Assembly (NCBI RefSeq): GCF_001005725.1
Contig: NZ_LBIC01000001.1
Coordinates: 1,070,539-1,134,538, forward strand
Direction: 5' to 3'
DNA: 64,000 bases
Origin: Sphingobium chungbukense
Lineage (GTDB): Bacteria > Pseudomonadota > Alphaproteobacteria > Sphingomonadales > Sphingomonadaceae
Within the stretch, counting starts at the first letter, position 1; the number at the start of each line of letters is the position of its first letter. This document shows, one piece after another, positions 45,995 to 55,626 of the stretch. A model generated the notes under the pieces. It worked only from the letters and a program-made list of their open reading frames with translations. It was not told the DNA's origin and searched no databases. Position numbers and translations under genes: made by a program.

Positions 45995-46934
45995 CCCCTC
46001 CGCAACGCCTGAAATCTCGGTTGTCATTCCCTGCCTTAATGAGGAGGAGAATGCTGCGGCGATCGCGAACGCCGTGACCAAGCAATTGGAGCCCCTTACC
46101 GACAGCTTCGAAATCATTTTCATCGACAATGGTTCAACAGACGGAACAGCGGCTATTGTCCGGAACCTGTGTGCGCGTGACGCACGCATTCGATTAATCA
46201 TCAACACGCGAAATTTCGGCCAGTTGCGTTCTCCAGCACATGCGCTGTTCCAAGCGAGGGGACGAGGAATTATCGGCATTGCCGCCGATTTTCAGGATCC
46301 TCCCGAACTCATCCCCGAACTCGTTCAACGTTGGCGCGCGGGGACAGATATTGTGCTGGGCGTCAGCGAGACGAAAAAAACCTCTCCTCTCTACTCGAGC
46401 TTGCGCAAATTATCCTATGATCTGCAACGTAAGTTCGGCGACTATCCGATCATCCCCAATGCCACGGGCTTTGGTATTTATGATGCCAAAGTAATCCGCA
46501 CTATCAGAGAGCTAAACGAGCCAGAACCGTTTGTTCGCGGGCTGCTCATAGAAACAGGCTATACCATCGACACGGTGGCGTTCAAACGGCCCGATCGCGC
46601 CGCTGGCCGTTCGAAAAATGGCTTCTTTGCTCTCCTCGACTTCGCGCTATCAGCCCTTGCCTACTCCTCAAAGGGTCTGCTTCGTGCGCCACTTTATTTC
46701 AGCTTCATCGCCTTTGCGGCAACCATTGTCAGCATGCTGGGCGCAGCGTGGTCGATCGTTTGGGCTCAAAATCCTAGAATGTGGATGTTTGCCGCACTGC
46801 TGGAATTTCAATTTGGGCTGTTATTCCTCTTCTTAGGCATACTCGGCGTGCAGGTTCGCCTGATCTCTGACCGGACTCGGGGAATGCCACTGGTGATTGA
46901 ACGGGAACGCGTTAACTTCGCGCCTGAGGACTGA
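45987..46934 (+). CDS. GT2-family glycosyltransferase, GtrB-like
   Basis: A 315-residue family 2 glycosyltransferase: SVVIPCLNEEENAAAIANAV near residue 10, IIFIDNGSTDGTAAIV, INTRNFGQLRSPAHALFQAR and the acidic AADFQDPPEL. Two helices (about residues 232-260 and 268-290) close the protein. This is the GtrB/bactoprenol-phosphate glucosyltransferase type, which makes a polyprenyl-phosphate sugar on the cytoplasmic face. The next gene is GtrA, its usual flippase partner. Confidence 0.88.
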   Translation: MLSPSATPEISVVIPCLNEEENAAAIANAVTKQLEPLTDSFEIIFIDNGSTDGTAAIVRNLCARDARIRLIINTRNFGQLRSPAHALFQARGRGIIGIAADFQDPPELIPELVQRWRAGTDIVLGVSETKKTSPLYSSLRKLSYDLQRKFGDYPIIPNATGFGIYDAKVIRTIRELNEPEPFVRGLLIETGYTIDTVAFKRPDRAAGRSKNGFFALLDFALSALAYSSKGLLRAPLYFSFIAFAATIVSMLGAAWSIVWAQNPRMWMFAALLEFQFGLLFLFLGILGVQVRLISDRTRGMPLVIERERVNFAPED

Positions 46935-46937
46935 CGC

Positions 46938-47381
46938 ATGACGCCACTTTCTTCATCAGCGCTAAGGGTTTGGCGTTATTATAAAGTCGGTGTCATTAAC
47001 ACGCTGTTTGGTTACGGCCTTTATGCGCTGCTGCTGTCGATAGGCCTAAACATGTATGCTGCCCAGATCATAGGGCACATTATTGGGGTCGCCTTCAATT
47101 ATTTCACCTATAGTCGGCACGTTTTTCAAGATGCGGCCGCATCGAAGCTCCGTTTCATAATCTCTTACACACTGAATTATGCTGTTGGTCTCGTTTTACT
47201 TGCAATTTGTGCAATCATCTTGCCTTCACCTTATCTCGCAGGATTGTTGGCGACGGTGATCACCTCGATCATCAATTTCCTTGTTTTGCGGAGATATGTA
47301 TTCGCGTCCGGCCGACATGCAGTGCCGTTACCACGGCCAGCGGTAGTCAGTGAGAATATTGACCATGCCTCCTTTCGATAG
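46938..47381 (+). CDS. gtrA: GtrA-family membrane protein
   Basis: A 147-residue protein with four transmembrane helices (about residues 18-37, 40-60, 72-92, 97-117). FNYFTYSRHVFQ and the C-terminal NFLVLRRYVF match the family that flips polyprenyl-phosphate sugars across the inner membrane. It lies three bases after the GtrB-like gene, giving a two-gene Gtr unit. One of the large membrane proteins nearby (for example 36.2 kb) could be the third, polytopic component. Confidence 0.87.
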   Translation: MTPLSSSALRVWRYYKVGVINTLFGYGLYALLLSIGLNMYAAQIIGHIIGVAFNYFTYSRHVFQDAAASKLRFIISYTLNYAVGLVLLAICAIILPSPYLAGLLATVITSIINFLVLRRYVFASGRHAVPLPRPAVVSENIDHASFR

Positions 47382-47887
47382 CCCACGCGACGCGGACCGC
47401 CTCATCGTTTACGGCCTGGGAACCGTAGGGCAAGCCATCGTCGATGATCTGCTGGCCGAGGGTATCAACATCGAACTCATCCTTGATCGCGGAAAAGGTG
47501 GGGAGAGCTACCGGAACATTCCGGTCCTGGCGATCGAGGACGCTGGCGATAACCGCCTTACTGGCAAAACAATCCTTATCGGACTCCACAATCATTATGT
47601 CGACATCAACCTATTGCATGCCAGCCTCCTTGCAGCAGGCGCGGCCCGGATACTGAGCCCCATAAATTTACCGGAGTTGGCCCCGCAAGCCCGGACACGG
47701 CCGGGCTACTGGCTTGATCCAGGCTTCAGCTATGCGGCGCACCAATGCGAATTTGCGCGCATACGTAACCTGCTTGCCGACGAGATCAGTCGAAGCCTTT
47801 TCGACGCCATCCTGGCTTATCGCCAGAGCGGGAATATCGCGGAATGCCCCGTGCCCAGCCTAGAGGATGAATATACCCCGATCGGCC
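47365..47887 (+). pseudogene. FkbM-family methyltransferase, 5' part (cut by IS21)
   Basis: The N-terminal 174 residues of a methyltransferase: LIVYGLGTVGQAIVDDLLA near residue 12, then a YWLDPGFSYAAHQCEFARIR segment. The frame stops within the IS at 47890-47892. Removing the IS21 element and one copy of the CGGCC duplication joins this in frame to the 3' part at 50677 (EYTPIGL|PRFAEPLRIIDCG), restoring an FkbM-type protein of about 359 residues. The start ATG at 47365 is inside gtrA; a GTG at 47350 is possible. Confidence 0.85.
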
Positions 47888-48142
47888 TGTAGGGCGACAT
47901 TTACGGAGGCCGGTTGGCGTCAATTATGATGGCCGGTAAGCGGCCGCACCGAGTGGTGGGATTTGGGTATCACGCGAGCCTTGTAGTGGCAACGGGCCTT
48001 GGGCAACCGGATGTTGGTAATTGTCGCTGGCGCCGGTGGTGAAGGCAGCTGTGGCATTGCGGGAGTAATTGACGGTGGCGACAATTACCTGGTGTCGCAA
48101 TGCCTTATGCGGAATGCTCCCTGGACGCGAGGTTGGCGACAA

Positions 48143-48952
48143 TTACGATGGCCGGTCCGATGCCGGGCCGGTTGGGTGATTATTGGCTGGTTCGATGCGA
48201 CTGATGGCGGAGCGTTTTCGGTAGCTCTCGCCGTTCATCTCGATGATGGTTGAGTGGTGAACGAGGCGGTCGATGGCGGCGACACTCATGGCGGGATCTG
48301 GAAAAACGTTGTCCCAAGCGGAAAATGGCTGGTTGGCGGTGATCGCGATCGAATGGCGCTCGTAGCGATGGGCGATGAGCTCGAACAGGGCGCTGGTCTC
48401 GACCTGATCCTTGCGGACATAGGACAGATCGTCGAGCACGATGAGGTCGTACTTGTCGAGTTTGTCGAGCATGGAGGGCAGACTGAGATCGCGGCGCGCA
48501 GCCTGAAGTTTCTGGACCATATCGGTGGTGGAGCAGAACAGGACCCGGCGCCCAGTATCGATAAGCGTATGGCTGATCGCCGAGATGGCGTGCGTCTTGC
48601 CGGTGCCCGACTGTCCGAAGAACAACAGGTTGCCCCCATTGTCGATCCAACCATCGCCTGTTGCGAGCGAGAGCAGATGGGGTTTGCGCACACCAGGGGC
48701 AGCGTCGAAATCGAAGGTGGCGAAGGTCTTGCCTGCTGACAGGCCGGACTGGTCCCGATGCCGCTGGATACGCCGCGTGGTGCGTTCGGCCATCTCGATC
48801 TCGAGAAGCGAGGCGAGCAGTTGAACAGCAGGCCATCCATCCCGATCGGCGGTATCGGTAAGCCGCTTCCAGTTGCGGTTGATGCTGGGCAGGCGCAGGG
48901 CCTTGAGCATGGTGGGCAGCACGGCTGCGGCTTGATCCTTGGTCCGGGTCAT
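48143..48952 (-). CDS. istB: IS21 helper ATPase IstB
   Basis: A 269-residue AAA+ ATPase that helps IstA in target selection and strand transfer. Walker A is FFGQSGTGKTHAISAI, Walker B YDLIVLDDLSYV, and the C-terminal region has RYERHSIAITANQPFSAWD. It starts at the last base of the istA stop (TGATG overlap on the minus strand), so the two are translationally coupled. It is intact in length. Confidence 0.95.
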   Translation of the reverse strand: MTRTKDQAAAVLPTMLKALRLPSINRNWKRLTDTADRDGWPAVQLLASLLEIEMAERTTRRIQRHRDQSGLSAGKTFATFDFDAAPGVRKPHLLSLATGDGWIDNGGNLLFFGQSGTGKTHAISAISHTLIDTGRRVLFCSTTDMVQKLQAARRDLSLPSMLDKLDKYDLIVLDDLSYVRKDQVETSALFELIAHRYERHSIAITANQPFSAWDNVFPDPAMSVAAIDRLVHHSTIIEMNGESYRKRSAISRIEPANNHPTGPASDRPS

Positions 48953-50475
48953 CAGCGCAACTCCATGCTGGTAAGCAGGCTGTTATATCCGCGCGGATCC
49001 GGTGGTGGGATCGTCACCTCGTGCCTGGCTCGAAGGGTCGGAAGAAACTCCTGCCTGAGCGCGGTGACATCGGGGAGACGACCAGCATCGAGTGCCGCGT
49101 CGATGCGCAGAGCCAGCGCGTCGACACAATCTCCTCTTGCCGCGATATCGAGCAGGGCGACGGTGTCACGGCAGGCTTGGTGGGCATCAAGCTGGTCGTC
49201 GAAGGCTTGCCATGCCCGCCTGTAGGCGTGGGCGGGGAACAGGGCGTCGCGGTATACCAGGTTCCGCAATGCCCCGGGCTTGCGCCTCAGGTTGGCGATC
49301 ATGTGGCGAAAATCGATCTGGTGGCCTCTTTGGGGATGCGGCATACGGACCCGTGGGGTGGTCATCACCTTGTCGGGGCCGAGGAATAGATCGATGCGGT
49401 CATCGAAGAGATGGGCGTGCAGCCGACGACCGACCAGGCGGGAGGGGACCGAATAGATGACCCTGTCGATAGGAACGGTGCCGTTACGGCTGACATCAAC
49501 CGCGATCATGGCAAAGTCTGTGGTGCGGTGTGCTGGCAGGCGTCCCAGCAGGCGGCGTTCCTCGTCGACGAGCCTGGCCTTGCGGCGGTTCTGCTTGGCG
49601 ACTTCGGCTTCTACAAAATCGCGCCAGGCGCCGAGGCTGTCGAAGTCCCGGCTGCCCCGGCGACGCAGGGCTTGGTCGAGGCGTCGCTTGAGATGGCCAT
49701 GAGGGCCTTCGATCGAGCCGTTCTCGTGGGCCTCGCCGCGGTTGTTGCGGGTCGCGATCATGCCGTAATGACGGCAAAGGTCGTCGTAGCTGCGGGTGAA
49801 ATCCCGCTGCGCATCGGCGTCGAGGTTCTTGTAGGCAGCGGACAGGGAATCGCTGCGGTGCTCGACCGGGACGCCGCCCAGCTTCCACAGCGCATCCTGC
49901 AGATGCTCGGACAGGGCGGCAAAGCTCTCGCCCCCCAGTACGACAGCGGCATGCTCCCAGCCACTGCAGGCCAGGCGGAAATGATAGAGCCGGTGGGCGA
50001 AAGGCTCGCCGGTGATGGTGACCTTCAGGTCGTCGCAGACCGTGAAATCCGATAGGCCCTGCCGCCCGCTCTCGTGGCGCTGCGGGAAGAATATCTCCTT
50101 CTCCTCGCCATGCAGCGCCCGCCAGCGGGCAATCCGACGTTCGAGCGTGCGCCTGATCCTGTCGGGAACGGCCTCTTCGCCAAACTCGTCCTGTAGCGTC
50201 TCGAAGATGGTGACGGCGAGAATGCCGTCGATCTTGAGCAACTCCTCGATACGGGGCCAGAAAGGCTCAAGAGGATCGGCGCGGGTGCGCCAATGGCGTC
50301 CCTGCTTCTTCTGGGAAGGCAAGCGCGGATCGTTCTCGATCCGGCGTGCGCTACGCTCGCTAATACCGGCCTTGGCGGCCGCAACGGACTGGGTGTGATG
50401 GCGACGTTCAACCATGAAAAGAAATACCTGCTGATCGGAAAGGTGGTGGCCCGGCATCGCAACCCATCGCTTCAA
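48952..50475 (-). CDS. istA: IS21 transposase IstA
   Basis: A 507-residue DDE transposase. It has an N-terminal helix-turn-helix (VERRHHTQSVAAAKAGISERSARRIE), then an rve-type catalytic domain in which LYHFRLACSGWEHAAVVL, EHRSDSLSAAY and NNRGEAHENGSIEGPHGHLK supply the acidic triad. A C-terminal domain binds the IS ends (YSVPSRLVGRRLHAHLFDD). No frameshift is present, so this element is likely the most recently active in the window. Confidence 0.95.
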   Translation of the reverse strand: MKRWVAMPGHHLSDQQVFLFMVERRHHTQSVAAAKAGISERSARRIENDPRLPSQKKQGRHWRTRADPLEPFWPRIEELLKIDGILAVTIFETLQDEFGEEAVPDRIRRTLERRIARWRALHGEEKEIFFPQRHESGRQGLSDFTVCDDLKVTITGEPFAHRLYHFRLACSGWEHAAVVLGGESFAALSEHLQDALWKLGGVPVEHRSDSLSAAYKNLDADAQRDFTRSYDDLCRHYGMIATRNNRGEAHENGSIEGPHGHLKRRLDQALRRRGSRDFDSLGAWRDFVEAEVAKQNRRKARLVDEERRLLGRLPAHRTTDFAMIAVDVSRNGTVPIDRVIYSVPSRLVGRRLHAHLFDDRIDLFLGPDKVMTTPRVRMPHPQRGHQIDFRHMIANLRRKPGALRNLVYRDALFPAHAYRRAWQAFDDQLDAHQACRDTVALLDIAARGDCVDALALRIDAALDAGRLPDVTALRQEFLPTLRARHEVTIPPPDPRGYNSLLTSMELR

Positions 50476-50671
50476 TGTTCGATGAGTGTTCCGATACCAC
50501 CGCTCGCCGCAGCCCGATCCGCACTCCCGCGCAGGGGAGAAAAGATCGCCATCGGTTGTCTGGCCTGCTCTCCGGTCGGGGCTCCGCCCCTCCCTGCGAT
50601 CAGGCCAGACAACCGATCCTACCGGCCATCATAGTTGCCGCTGAACCGGCCATCGTAAATGTCGCCGCGCA

Positions 50672-51230
50672 CGGCCTGCCCCGCTTTGCGGAACCATTGC
50701 GGATCATTGACTGCGGCGCCTTTACTGGCGTTGCCATCCACAAATTCCTCAAGGCGGGATATGAAATAGCGAGTTTCGTCGCATTCGAGCCGGATCCCGC
50801 CAATTTCGCAATATTGGCTTCGCGCAATTTTCCAGTTGATCGAAGGATTTGCCTACCGCTCGGGACCTGGTCAACGACGCGGCAATTGAGCTTCGCGAGC
50901 AATGGATCAATGGCCAGCCACTTAAGCGATGCTGGCGACACAACCATTCAATGCGTCGCTATAGATGATATCCTTTATGGAGAGCAAATAAATCTAATTA
51001 AAATGGATGTTGAAGGCGCGGAAGTAGAAACTCTCAAAGGAATGCGGAATATCATCGAACGGCAGAATCCTCACCTACTCATTTCCGCCTATCACGCCCC
51101 GGAGCACCTATATGAGATTGTCGACCTAATCAATTCTTGGAACTTGCGATATAAATTTCATCTCAAAGTGCACGAATACAATACTTTCGGAACAGTTATT
51201 TACGCGTTTCCTGACGATGGAATGGGCTAA
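50672..51230 (+). pseudogene. FkbM-family methyltransferase, 3' part (cut by IS21)
   Basis: The remaining 185 residues of the interrupted methyltransferase. Motifs are LRIIDCGAFTGVAIHKFLK (the FkbM SAM-binding motif), FVAFEPDPANFAIL, ISLIKMDVEGAEVE-like NLIKMDVEGAEVETLKG and the HPHLLISAYH region. The frame is open upstream into the IS but has no start of its own. After deletion of the IS and one CGGCC it reads on from the 5' part. FkbM enzymes O-methylate sugars or polyketides, here presumably a sugar of the local polysaccharide. Confidence 0.85.
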
Positions 51231-51273
51231 TCATCCGACCTGATACGCCCCATTTATTCACAGGCAACAGCAA

Positions 51274-52167
51274 TTACGCTAGCCGACACGCCACTTGCAG
51301 GATATGCACTTCAGATCCGGCGACATCGGTTACAAGTTCATTCCTTTTCAAAATGTCAAATCCGCAATTTTCCAACAGAGCATCCATGGATGATTGCGAA
51401 TAAAAATTCACATGTTCATGCCAGTGTCGTTTTTTATTTTCTTTATTTTCCATGCCATTACGCATCACTTCTTCATAAGGAACCTCGATGTAAAGGACAG
51501 ATTCTTTATCCATTGCTTCGCGAACTAAGCGCAAGACATCCGATGGATAGGGAATATGCTCGAGAATTTGCGCACAAACTATCAAGCGATATTTTGATGA
51601 TGTCGCCTGTTCGCGAGTGACAACCCTCGCATTTCCCTCGACCGCCTTGCCGCTTATATCGAATATGTCCAAACTAACGCGCCGCTTCTCGAAGGGCGTG
51701 TTCGCTCCGGTGTCACCGCCCCAGTCCAAGATGGTCAACGGATCTTTGACGAAGGCCGATAGAAATTCCTCTATATCACCTTTGTAGGTAATAGATTGGG
51801 ACAATCTATTATTCCGCTCACGATAGCCAGGCTCGTAACATTCTCGCAAACTTACATAGGCTTCTTCACGGTAACCCGAATAGATGGAATTCATCTCTTC
51901 GTCTGAAAATCTAATGTCGCAGAAAAGGTGCCCGCACCTACGGCACCTTAGCGTCTTACATATTGAATAGGCATTTCCATTCTGGATCGTTTTCAATCCC
52001 CAGCTATCGTCGATGATAACAGGTCTCCATCCAAATGCCCGATCGGCAACGAAAGGCATCAAGATCGCAGGCGAAGCGGCCAAGTCTTCTGATCCGCAGC
52101 ACACACAGAAAGAAGCCAGCCGCTGAGGTGCAAATGTCGCACGCGCTAACTCATTCTTGAATTCCAT
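51274..52167 (-). CDS. Class I methyltransferase with N-terminal zinc-binding region
   Basis: A 297-residue protein. Two CxxC pairs (SFCVCCGSEDL near residue 20 and LRCRRCGHLFCD near residue 74) form a zinc-ribbon like that of sugar C-methyltransferases such as TylC3/NovU. A SAM-type fold follows: DPLTILDWGGDTGANTPFE (motif I, with an unusual DWGGDTG), YRLIVCAQILEHIPYPSDVL and VLYIEVPYEEV. The closing half has HWHEHVNFYSQSSMDALLEN. A deoxysugar methyltransferase is likely but not certain. It converges on the FkbM fragment, 43 bp apart. Confidence 0.8.
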   Translation of the reverse strand: MEFKNELARATFAPQRLASFCVCCGSEDLAASPAILMPFVADRAFGWRPVIIDDSWGLKTIQNGNAYSICKTLRCRRCGHLFCDIRFSDEEMNSIYSGYREEAYVSLRECYEPGYRERNNRLSQSITYKGDIEEFLSAFVKDPLTILDWGGDTGANTPFEKRRVSLDIFDISGKAVEGNARVVTREQATSSKYRLIVCAQILEHIPYPSDVLRLVREAMDKESVLYIEVPYEEVMRNGMENKENKKRHWHEHVNFYSQSSMDALLENCGFDILKRNELVTDVAGSEVHILQVACRLA

Positions 52168-52447
52168 TTTCAGCCCCCGAACTCGATCTTTGTCGCATAT
52201 AGTAACGACCTTGGCGAAATATTGCGAAGCGGCAGGCCACTACCCTGCACGCGATTTAGCTATGAGGACATGTGGCCGCAATTTTGCATTTCAGCAAGAC
52301 TTCAGCCCTTTCCGGCGCGCGGCGGTAAAACGCTCGGGCGGCTTCACGAAGCTACGAGCATCGCCGGTAGAAAAGCCGCGACAGGCTACTCCCTCTCATA
52401 GTCTGAGCTGAATCGGTTGAAGGGAGCTACCCGCTTGCCTCTCCCTC
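52168..52447. other. Gap between methyltransferase and HTH gene
   Basis: 280 bp with no supported gene. The only frames present are short and unlike any known protein. It probably includes the methyltransferase promoter on the right side of that gene. Confidence 0.35.
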
Positions 52448-52696
52448 TCACCGCCGATTTCGCTCCAGCAACCGATGCAGACTGGCGACCGGAACGAGCG
52501 TGGCCGAACCGATCTTGACCACATCGATCGCCCCTTGCTGGATCAGTTCATAGAGCTTTGACCGCCCGATCCCGGTCATCCTAACTGCGGTCCCGATGCG
52601 GACGCTGATCGGCGCGATCATATGATCCTCTGGAGCTTGAGGCTCCTCTAAAGGCAATGATCTGGGCTCGACAAAATTCCGTGTGATACGACGCAT
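52448..52696 (-). CDS. Excisionase-like helix-turn-helix protein
   Basis: An 82-residue protein with an N-terminal extension of 25 residues. The HTH is seen in IGTAVRMTGIGRSKLYELIQ, with GAIDVVKIGSATLVPVASLH as a wing and LERNRR at the end. This is the MerR-like/excisionase (Xis/AlpA) layout. A shorter start at 52621 (MIAPISVRIG) is possible. It is near the TraD remnant and recombinase copy 3, and is probably part of the mobile module. Confidence 0.75.
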   Translation of the reverse strand: MRRITRNFVEPRSLPLEEPQAPEDHMIAPISVRIGTAVRMTGIGRSKLYELIQQGAIDVVKIGSATLVPVASLHRLLERNRR

Positions 52697-52729
52697 GAGA
52701 AATTCCTTTTGATAGCGATACGGTGAAAA

Positions 52730-53842
52730 TCAGGCCGGATTGGCGGGTCCGAATGGCCCATTGGGCCTGCTTTGCTGCTGGATCGATCCCCCGTCTGCGC
52801 CACTTCTCTGCCCGATCAGGCGTATGTCCGTGGGACGATGGCGATCGTTGCTCGTCTCGGAACTGTCGACATCGTCTGGAGCGTTGGCAGCGGTTGGATC
52901 GAGAGTTTCCGGCTCTATCGGTTCCAGCCGAACCGCCGGTTGCGTCCGATCGACATAGGCGGGCTGATCCGCCTTTGCGGGATGATAGCGATCGGTGAAC
53001 CGGATCACCGGAAGGTCACGCCCAAACCGCAAATAGCCGGTCAGATTGGGCAGGTTCACGATCTCGGTCGGAAGCACCAGCGGCCGCGTAACCTGCGTCC
53101 GAGAGAGGCTGACCCCGTCGCGCATGTCATTGACGCCGTAGGACATCCCTTCATTGGCCTCCACCTGCTCAACCTGCCCGAGGTTGCTGGAGATATGCCG
53201 CGCGGTGGGTTCGTCATTGGCCCGAAGCGCGACCCAGGTGGAACAATAGCCGGTCAGCGCCGCCGCCTCCTGCCGACCATAGGTCGCCTCAAGCTGGGGA
53301 TAGGATTGGAACCTCAATATGCCGCAGCCACCATATTTTCGAGCACGGGCCAGGAAATCCGAAAGCGACGGCAAGCGTTGCAGCGAGGGCAATTCGTCGA
53401 TGACGCAGTTCTGTTCCTTCAGGCCGCGCATCACCGCGACCAGCGTGCCGCGCGCCGACTTCGCCCAGAAAGGATCCTTGCCGCTATCGGGCACGACCGA
53501 TTCCGCGATCTGGTCGTAATGATAGTCGATCGGCGCATCCATCCAGGGCGCCCATTGCGACGATCGACTATCGAAGGGATTGAGGATGATGTCCTTGCCC
53601 GGGCGGTAGAAGCGTTCGACGAAGCTCCCCGCCGTGTCATAGACGATCGCGCGCTTGCCCTCCTTGCGGATGCCCTCAAGCATGACGTGGAGGATGTTGG
53701 TCTTCCCTGTCCCGGGGGCGCCGCTCAGTAGCAGATGCTCCGGCTCGAAGGCGGCGGGAATCTGGATGCCGCCGACCTTGAGGCAGCCCTTGGGCAGTCG
53801 CCGCAAGCGCCGCCGCAACTCCCGCGCCTTACCTCCATGCAT
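52730..53842 (-). pseudogene. TraD-type conjugative coupling protein, truncated
   Basis: A 370-residue remnant of a type IV secretion coupling ATPase. Walker A is LLSGAPGTGKTNILHVML near residue 36, then NPFDSRSSQWAPWMD and Walker B in NCVIDELPSLQRLPSL followed by FLARARKYGGCGILRFQSYP. The protein lacks the N-terminal membrane helices. It also shows an abrupt junction between VMRGLKEQ and NCVIDELPS where several dozen residues are usually present, which indicates an internal deletion. No relaxase or T4SS genes are nearby, so it marks the former transfer region of a conjugative element. Confidence 0.75.
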
Positions 53843-53897
53843 GCGGGAAGTTGCGTGCCACAGAGGCTCAATATCAGCTGCTCTTGGAGAAGATCAC

Positions 53898-54704
53898 ATG
53901 CTCTCCTTCCGTATCCGTGGGAAAAATGGGATTTACTACATTCGCGGAACAGTCGCGCTCGGCCGCGAGCGGATCACGGTCAAGGAATTCAGTACAAAAA
54001 CGAGTGACCGCGATGCTGCATCGCACCTGATGGCGGAATACGAGACGAAGCTGCGTCACCAGCTGATGTTCGGGCCCGCCGCCATCGTGGCGCAAGGCAA
54101 AATAGCTGACGCGTTTGAAAGCTACCTGACAAAGGCGAAGCCGCCCTGCCCGTCCGATGTCCTGCGCATCGGCAAGCTCAACGGATTGATCGGCGACTTT
54201 TCCCTGCGCGAGCCCAAGCAGGCGTGGGAACATTTTCGTCGCGCTTATCTGACCGGCCATGACCCGGCGGGCCAGGATCGCTATCGCGCCGTGTTCCAGG
54301 CCGCGATCAACGTCCATCACGACCTGCACGACCTTCCGCCCTTGCGCATCAAGGCGATCCCGTTCGACAATGAACGGGTGCGCTTTCTCAGCAAGGAAGA
54401 CCGCGACCGGCTGATCGAGGCCTACTCACCGCACATACAGCCGATCATCACCCTGCTCGCCTTCCATGGCCCACGCGTCCAGACGGCATTGCAGCTCCCG
54501 TGGGGTGTCGAGGGCGTCGATATGGAGCAAGGATCGATCCGGCTTAACCACAGCAAGAATGCCGTCATCCGGTCCGTTCCGATGCATCCCCGCGTCATGG
54601 ACGTCCTGCGTCCGATCTGGGAGAAGCGAGGGCAGCCGACAAAGGGGCATGTTTTCCTCAACCGGTTGGGCAAGCCCTATTCCGACACCCGCAAGGCGAA
54701 GATC
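53898..54704 (+). pseudogene. Tyrosine recombinase, copy 3, 5' part (split by IS66)
   Basis: The first 269 residues of the best-preserved copy: MLSFRIRGKNGIYYIRG start, KEFSTKTSDRDAASHLMAEY, the LREPKQAWEHFRRAYLTGH core-binding part, FHGPRVQTALQLPWGVEG with the first catalytic arginine, and a GHVFLNRLGKPYSDTRKAKI end. It stops where the IS66 element begins. Just upstream, GAGGCTCAATATCAGCTGCT encodes the same EAQYQLL end of the DNA-binding gene found before copy 2. Confidence 0.9.
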
Positions 54705-54790
54705 GTAAGCGGTGCCGCGGCCCCACCTTGCGGCCGTAAAGGGTAGTCCCGAGTCTGCGCCTCCTGATCAGGATGGAGGACGCTGGTGCT

Positions 54791-55242
54791 ATGACGATGC
54801 CATGTGACGATGCTGGCACCAGCAAGGTTCAGCGGTTCGAGGTTTTCACCGGTGCAGGCCAGCGGCGGGACCGGCCGCCCGACGTGAAGGCTGCGATCAT
54901 CGCGGAGAGCTATTCCAAGCAGGAGACGGTCTGCGCCGTTGCTCGTCGGCACGGCCTTAGCCCATCGCAGTTGTTCACCTGGCGGCGGCAACTGCGCAAG
55001 CAGATGGAGGCTCGCGGCGTGACGCTGCCAGTGGCCCCCACGATGGCGCCTGCGTTTGTTCCGGCGATCATTGAGGAGCCACCGTCGATCGAGCCGTTCC
55101 GGCAAAGCGTCCGTGCAAGCGCCGGCCTGGCAGGGACAGCGCGGTCGAGTTGGAGATTGACGGCGTAGCGGTGAAGATCGGTCGCGGCGCGGATGCTGGC
55201 ATTATCGCGGCGGTCATCGAAGCGCTCAGGGCGACGCGATGA
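54791..55242 (+). pseudogene. tnpA: IS66 TnpA (OrfA), frameshifted
   Basis: The helix-turn-helix part is present (VKAAIIAESYSKQETVCAVA and GLSPSQLFTWRRQLRKQ). After about residue 115 the frame ends early at 55168. The expected C-terminal VELEIDGVAVKIGRGAD and ALRATR continue in another frame to the TGA at 55240-55242, overlapping tnpB. A single-base shift around 55130-55146 explains this. Confidence 0.8.
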
Positions 55243-55595
55243 TCGGACCAGGAGTTGGTGCCCGCGTGATGGTGGCGACCCGCCCTGTGGACTTTCGCAA
55301 AGGGCCGGACGCCTTGGCTGCGTTGGTGAGCGCGCAATATGGCGGTGATGCATTTTCCGGCGTGATCTACGTCTTCCGGGCCAAGCGTGCCGACCGGATC
55401 AAGCTGATCTGGTGGGATGGGACCGGGCTGTGCCTGATGGCGAAGCGTCTGGAGCAAGGCAGCTTCAAGTGGCCTGGCATCCAGGACGGAGTGATGCGTC
55501 TTTCTGCCGCTCAGCTTGGTGCGCTTCTGGAGGGATTGGACTGGCGCCGGGTCCATGGCGGCCGTCGACCACAGGCCCCGCAGATTGCCGGTTGA
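55239..55595 (+). CDS. tnpB: IS66 TnpB (Orf2)
   Basis: A 118-residue accessory protein of IS66: MIGPGVGARVMVATRPVDFR, the GVIYVFRAKRADRIKLIWWD core and GLCLMAKRLEQGSFKWP. Its ATG overlaps the tnpA stop (ATGA). It is intact. TnpB is needed for transposition with TnpA and TnpC, though its biochemical role is poorly defined. Confidence 0.93.
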   Translation: MIGPGVGARVMVATRPVDFRKGPDALAALVSAQYGGDAFSGVIYVFRAKRADRIKLIWWDGTGLCLMAKRLEQGSFKWPGIQDGVMRLSAAQLGALLEGLDWRRVHGGRRPQAPQIAG

Positions 55596-55626
55596 CGGGG
55601 CCTTGCTCCGCTGATTCACTGCTGCA

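Larger units (their letters stand above)
47888..50671. mobile_element. IS21-family insertion sequence (2784 bp)
   Basis: Terminal inverted repeats begin TG and end CA: TGTAGGGCGACATTTACG at the left and the complement of CGTAAATGTCGCCGCGCA at the right. They continue into related GGCCGG motifs. Further copies of the TGGCGACAATTACGATGGCC-type motif at 48070-48150 and a partial copy at 50620 form the multiple transposase-binding sites usual for IS21. The flanking 5-bp CGGCC (47883-47887 and 50672-50676) is the target duplication. Contains istA and istB, both intact. Confidence 0.95.
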
